From Ulva prolifera (lineage: Eukaryota; Chlorophyta; Ulvophyceae; Ulvales; Ulvaceae): a stretch of 64,000 bases of DNA. Positions 61,379 to 64,000 of this stretch are shown here, piece after piece (within the stretch, counting starts at the first letter, position 1; each line of letters begins with the position of its first letter). The notes under the pieces were generated by a model. That model was not told where the DNA came from, did no database searches, and saw only the letters and a program-made list of their open reading frames with translations. The stretch is taken from assembly GCA_023078555.1 (NCBI GenBank), contig CM041201.1, forward strand, positions 4,967,713-5,031,712, given 5' to 3'. The translations under genes and the position numbers were made by a program.

Positions 61379-62429
61379 ATCAACGTCTCTTGGAAGCTGC
61401 ACTGGTCAGTCCTGCCAGCCCCACTTAAGGCACCGGTTCTGTGCTCACTGCTACAATAGCGACCCAGGCATCAGCTTCATCAAGTGCAGCTCTTGCCACA
61501 AGCGCAGATACTGCTCACCACAGTGCCGACAGGTTGATGCACAGGAGGGACATAGCCACTGGTGTGGGGTAGCCGGCGAGCTGGGGCACGACTTTGAGAT
61601 CCGTGTGTGCGACTCCAAGGGCGCCCGAGTATATGCCTGCCGCAGTTTTGCCAAGCACGAGCGCATCATGGTGGACCGCCTGCTCCTCCAGTCACCGTAC
61701 ACCCCCGCCCGCCTCAATAGTCTGCCCAGCGCAACCAGGACCATCGTGGAGCGCCTGAGCCCACATGGCGCCATTGCTACGGTGAAGGACAAGGTGTCCG
61801 CCAACCAGGTTCGGCTGCTTGAGTGTCCTGTGGCTGCGGCGACGACAGATACGGGCTTCGGGGTGTTTGGCGTGCTGGCGCGCGTGAACCACTCGTGCCT
61901 CGGCAATTCAGAGCCCCTTTTTAACGAAAGTATTGGCCCAGGGTGGCAGGTTCTAGTGGCTGCGCGGGAGATCTGCGCCGGAGAGGAGATCACATTCTGC
62001 TACGCGCCGATGATGGACGCGGCGGCGAGGCATGCGTACCTGCGCAATGTATATGGCTTCAGCTGCGTCTGTCACGCGTGCATGCAGCCTGAGCTCCGAG
62101 AAAAGATCGCCGCTGTTGAAGAGCGCAAGCGTGAGATCATGGTGCTGGCGGAGCGGCGCGAGACGGTGGATGCGGCCGTGGCCAAGGGGTACGAGCAGGT
62201 GGAGCTGCTGCGGGGACTTCAGTGCAGCTCGCGCTGCCTAGCGCGGGTGTACTATGACCTATTCCAGGTGGCTGTGAGCAAGCGTGGCAATGCCAAAGTA
62301 TCTGCGCAGTTGGCAGCATGCGCTCTTGAGCACCGAGTCGCGTTTGTGGGTGAAGAGGACGAAGAAGCGTCACGGTACAAGCTGTTCGCGAATCGCCCGC
62401 AGGCACACAGAAACTATGGACTGCTTTAG
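61379..62429 (+). CDS. MYND zinc finger-SET domain protein (SMYD-like)
   Basis: One long exon, with an open frame from an acceptor-like TTGCAG at 61373-61378 to the stop at 62429, gives about 350 residues. A complete MYND finger is seen first: FCAHCYNSDPGISFIKCSSC, then HKRRYCSPQCRQVDAQEGHS and HWC. The SET half has ARVNHSCLGNSEP (NHSC, AdoMet-binding core), REICAGEEITFCYAP (GEEI motif with a Phe-Cys-Tyr ending) and the post-SET Cys triad in YGFSCVCHACMQPE. SMYD proteins methylate lysines of histones or other proteins. In canonical SMYDs the MYND is inserted in the SET domain, whereas here it lies directly N-terminal in what is visible, so the first SET strands may be in an unseen upstream exon or absent. 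The substrate is unknown. Confidence 0.87.
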
Positions 62430-63088
62430 GTCAACCGTTCCTGCTATTGGCATCCGTGGTGGGGTACCGCACAATCGCTCTATTATGTTGACTTACATTT
62501 TGTAGCTTACTATCCAGCAAACTTGCGGAGCTTTTCCACTCCTGTGCTCCGTGGCTTGCGTGTTGCCACCGGCAGTATTTCTTTCGTTCTGCCAGGTTTG
62601 TTCTGCAGTCTTCAGTCCTGTTAGATGTGGAATCGTCAGGAGGTGTCGTGGGGACGTGAACAGAGATGGCATTCTCTATGACTCCGGTGCACACATGCTG
62701 TTGTGGCTGGACACTGTGCTATGAGGGGGCACAGAGCCACCATCGTTCAGCGACACTGTGAGTCCATCACAAAGTAACAGTAACAATTCGAATCCATGTC
62801 CGATGTGGCGGTTGAGGTCAGAGTTCTACAGGAGCAATTGCTTTCGCTGGGAGCTCCCGCTGAGTGTGTGCATCTTCACAGGTGCTGCGCCGCTGAGGGC
62901 TGAGAAACCCGTTGCATGCCCTGACGTCGCCAGCTCTGATACCTCATGTTCAGGGGCGAAACCCGTCTTTTTCCCCGGCACTGACGGGATTTTTTGGAAA
63001 TCCTGTATGCTTCAGCGGGGAAAGCGGCGGTTTGTAGGGCACTGGTCAAGGCTCTCATGCCAGATGGGCAAGCCCTGCCCTATGACGC
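62430..63088. other. Convergent spacer, nothing supported
   Basis: This lies between the stop of the MYND-SET gene and the stop of the AAA ATPase. The plus-strand frame 62758-63168 overlaps the AAA 3' end and has no motif. Confidence 0.4.
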
Positions 63089-64000
63089 TCACAGCTGGTT
63101 ACCCCGGCCGCGCCGGAACCTTAAATATGACTGCATGGTCTCAGCATCGACCGGCGGCGAGGCCTTGACGGACGTGAGCGCCTGGTCGAAGTGACGCATG
63201 AAGATGGCTTCGATCTCGAAACTTTCCTCAATCGCACACATCGCCGCCGCCTGGCACAGGCCCGCAAGGTCCGCTCCCGTGAAATCGGGTGTGCGTACTG
63301 CCAGCGAGGCCACGTCCACGTCATGTCCCGGGGCCATGGACCGGAGCTGCGCCCGGATGATGCCGGCGCGGGTCGCTTCGTCCGGCACAGGCACGTAGAT
63401 GAGACGGTCGAAGCGGCCAGGCCGTAGCAGCGCAGCGTCGAGGTCGGCCGGGCGGTTTGTCGCCGCGAGCACAACTACCGGCGCCTGCGTGCGGTGATTT
63501 TTGTCCATCTCGGCAAGCATCTGCCCCAGCACGCGCTCCTGCACCCCTGCACGATACACGGCCTGTCGATGCCAGACCACAGCGATTGGCCTCAAAAGGG
63601 GCAGGTCCTGGTGGCAGACACTTTGCGCACACAATATGAGCTGTGTAAATACAGCTGCGGCGCGAACTTGCAGTCCTCTAGCCTCACAGCGCTTATGATC
63701 GAGGCAGCTTTTCTCACTGAAGCTCAGTGTACATCTGGCAGAGGAGAGGCCAGCTCTCTGTGGCCTCAGGCATCCTGCAATGATACACCCTTCCCCGGAC
63801 CGTGACTTTTGTCACATGCAGCAACCGGGCGGCATCACGGGCATAGGCAGGAGCACCAGAAGCGGCCACACCGTTGCCGGCGTCACCGCGTGCACGCATG
63901 AGCCCGTCAATCTCATCGAAAAACACGACAGCTGGGGCGGCCTGCCGTGCGCGCGAGAATGTCTTGGTGATGGCCTTTTCACTCTCGCCGACGTACTTGC
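63089..64000 (-). CDS. AAA ATPase, AFG2/SPATA5-like, C-terminal part (cut by window edge)
   Basis: Two exons are visible on the minus strand: 64000-63857 (continuing outside) and 63546-63089. They join in frame as SG|VQERVLG. The first has [19 protein letters not shown] and the Walker [12 protein letters not shown]. The second has [30 protein letters not shown] with the arginine-finger region, [20 protein letters not shown] (sensor 2/lid) and [20 protein letters not shown]. This is the second AAA module of a CDC48-like type II ATPase. The end resembles AFG2/SPATA5, which releases the Rlp24 shuttling factor from pre-60S ribosomes, more than CDC48 itself, which has an acidic hydrophobic tail. 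The N-terminal half is outside the window. Confidence 0.88.

Overview
The window is nuclear DNA of an intron-rich eukaryote. Almost every recognisable protein is split into exons joined at GT-AG boundaries, usually with a (T/C)GCAG acceptor, and the introns I could place run from about 76 to 700 bases. The gene set points to a flagellated photosynthetic protist, most likely of the green lineage. It includes a plant-type TTM1/2 protein (uridine-kinase domain fused to CYTH, with a C-terminal membrane anchor), a CYP97B-type carotenoid-hydroxylase-like P450, a CGFS monothiol glutaredoxin behind a transit-like leader, and a plant-family multi-pass protein resembling Arabidopsis At2g12400. ARL3 is normally kept only by ciliated organisms. 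I cannot name the species; an early-diverging green or streptophyte alga is a guess.

Layout. 1-3.1 kb: no firm gene, but one copy of a dispersed repeat with a (CA)61 tract. 3.1-4.4 kb (+): YFH7/FrcK-like P-loop kinase. 5.0-8.2 kb (-): TTM. 8.8-11.2 kb (+): RIO2, divergent from TTM. 12.4-15.0 kb (+): multi-exon gene of unknown function. 16.9-17.6 kb (-): TLC-domain membrane protein. 18.9-20.0 kb (+): TraB-family protein. 20.3-22.4 kb: two repeat copies and weak exons. 23.5-26.2 kb (+): RCC1-repeat protein. 27.7-28.9 kb (-): ARL3. 30.1-32.7 kb (-): mitochondrial carrier with a large insertion. 33.4-37.4 kb (+): PRP28/DDX23 helicase. 38.0-40.4 kb (+): plant multi-pass membrane protein. 41.1-42.6 kb (-): UBE2J1-like E2. 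43.2-44.5 kb (+): phosducin-like protein. 45.1-49.0 kb (-): large helical protein, perhaps SPO22/ZIP4. 49.6-52.9 kb (-): CYP97B. 53.8-55.3 kb: two head-to-head repeat copies. 56.7-57.6 kb (+): CGFS glutaredoxin. 58.8-59.6 kb: local GC-rich repeat array. 61.4-62.4 kb (+): MYND-SET protein. 63.1-64.0 kb (-): 3' part of an AFG2/SPATA5-like AAA ATPase that continues past the window.

The genes are general housekeeping and do not form one pathway. They cover ribosome maturation (RIO2, AFG2-like), splicing (PRP28), ER-associated ubiquitination (UBE2J1), protein folding (phosducin-like), cilia (ARL3), plastid functions (CYP97B, CGFS Grx) and perhaps meiosis. Three gene pairs are divergent with short shared upstream regions: TTM/RIO2, carrier/PRP28 and UBE2J1/phosducin-like. 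The most unusual elements are a dispersed repeat family (a conserved head box, then a CA-rich and a C-rich tail, five copies here), splice donors that are mostly GTG rather than GTAAGT, a first exon consisting only of ATG in ARL3, a GC-AG intron between nine-base direct repeats in the P450, and a roughly 147-residue insertion in the carrier.

Exon coordinates come from reading the sequence by hand. For the genes marked with high confidence the joined exons keep a single open frame from start to stop.
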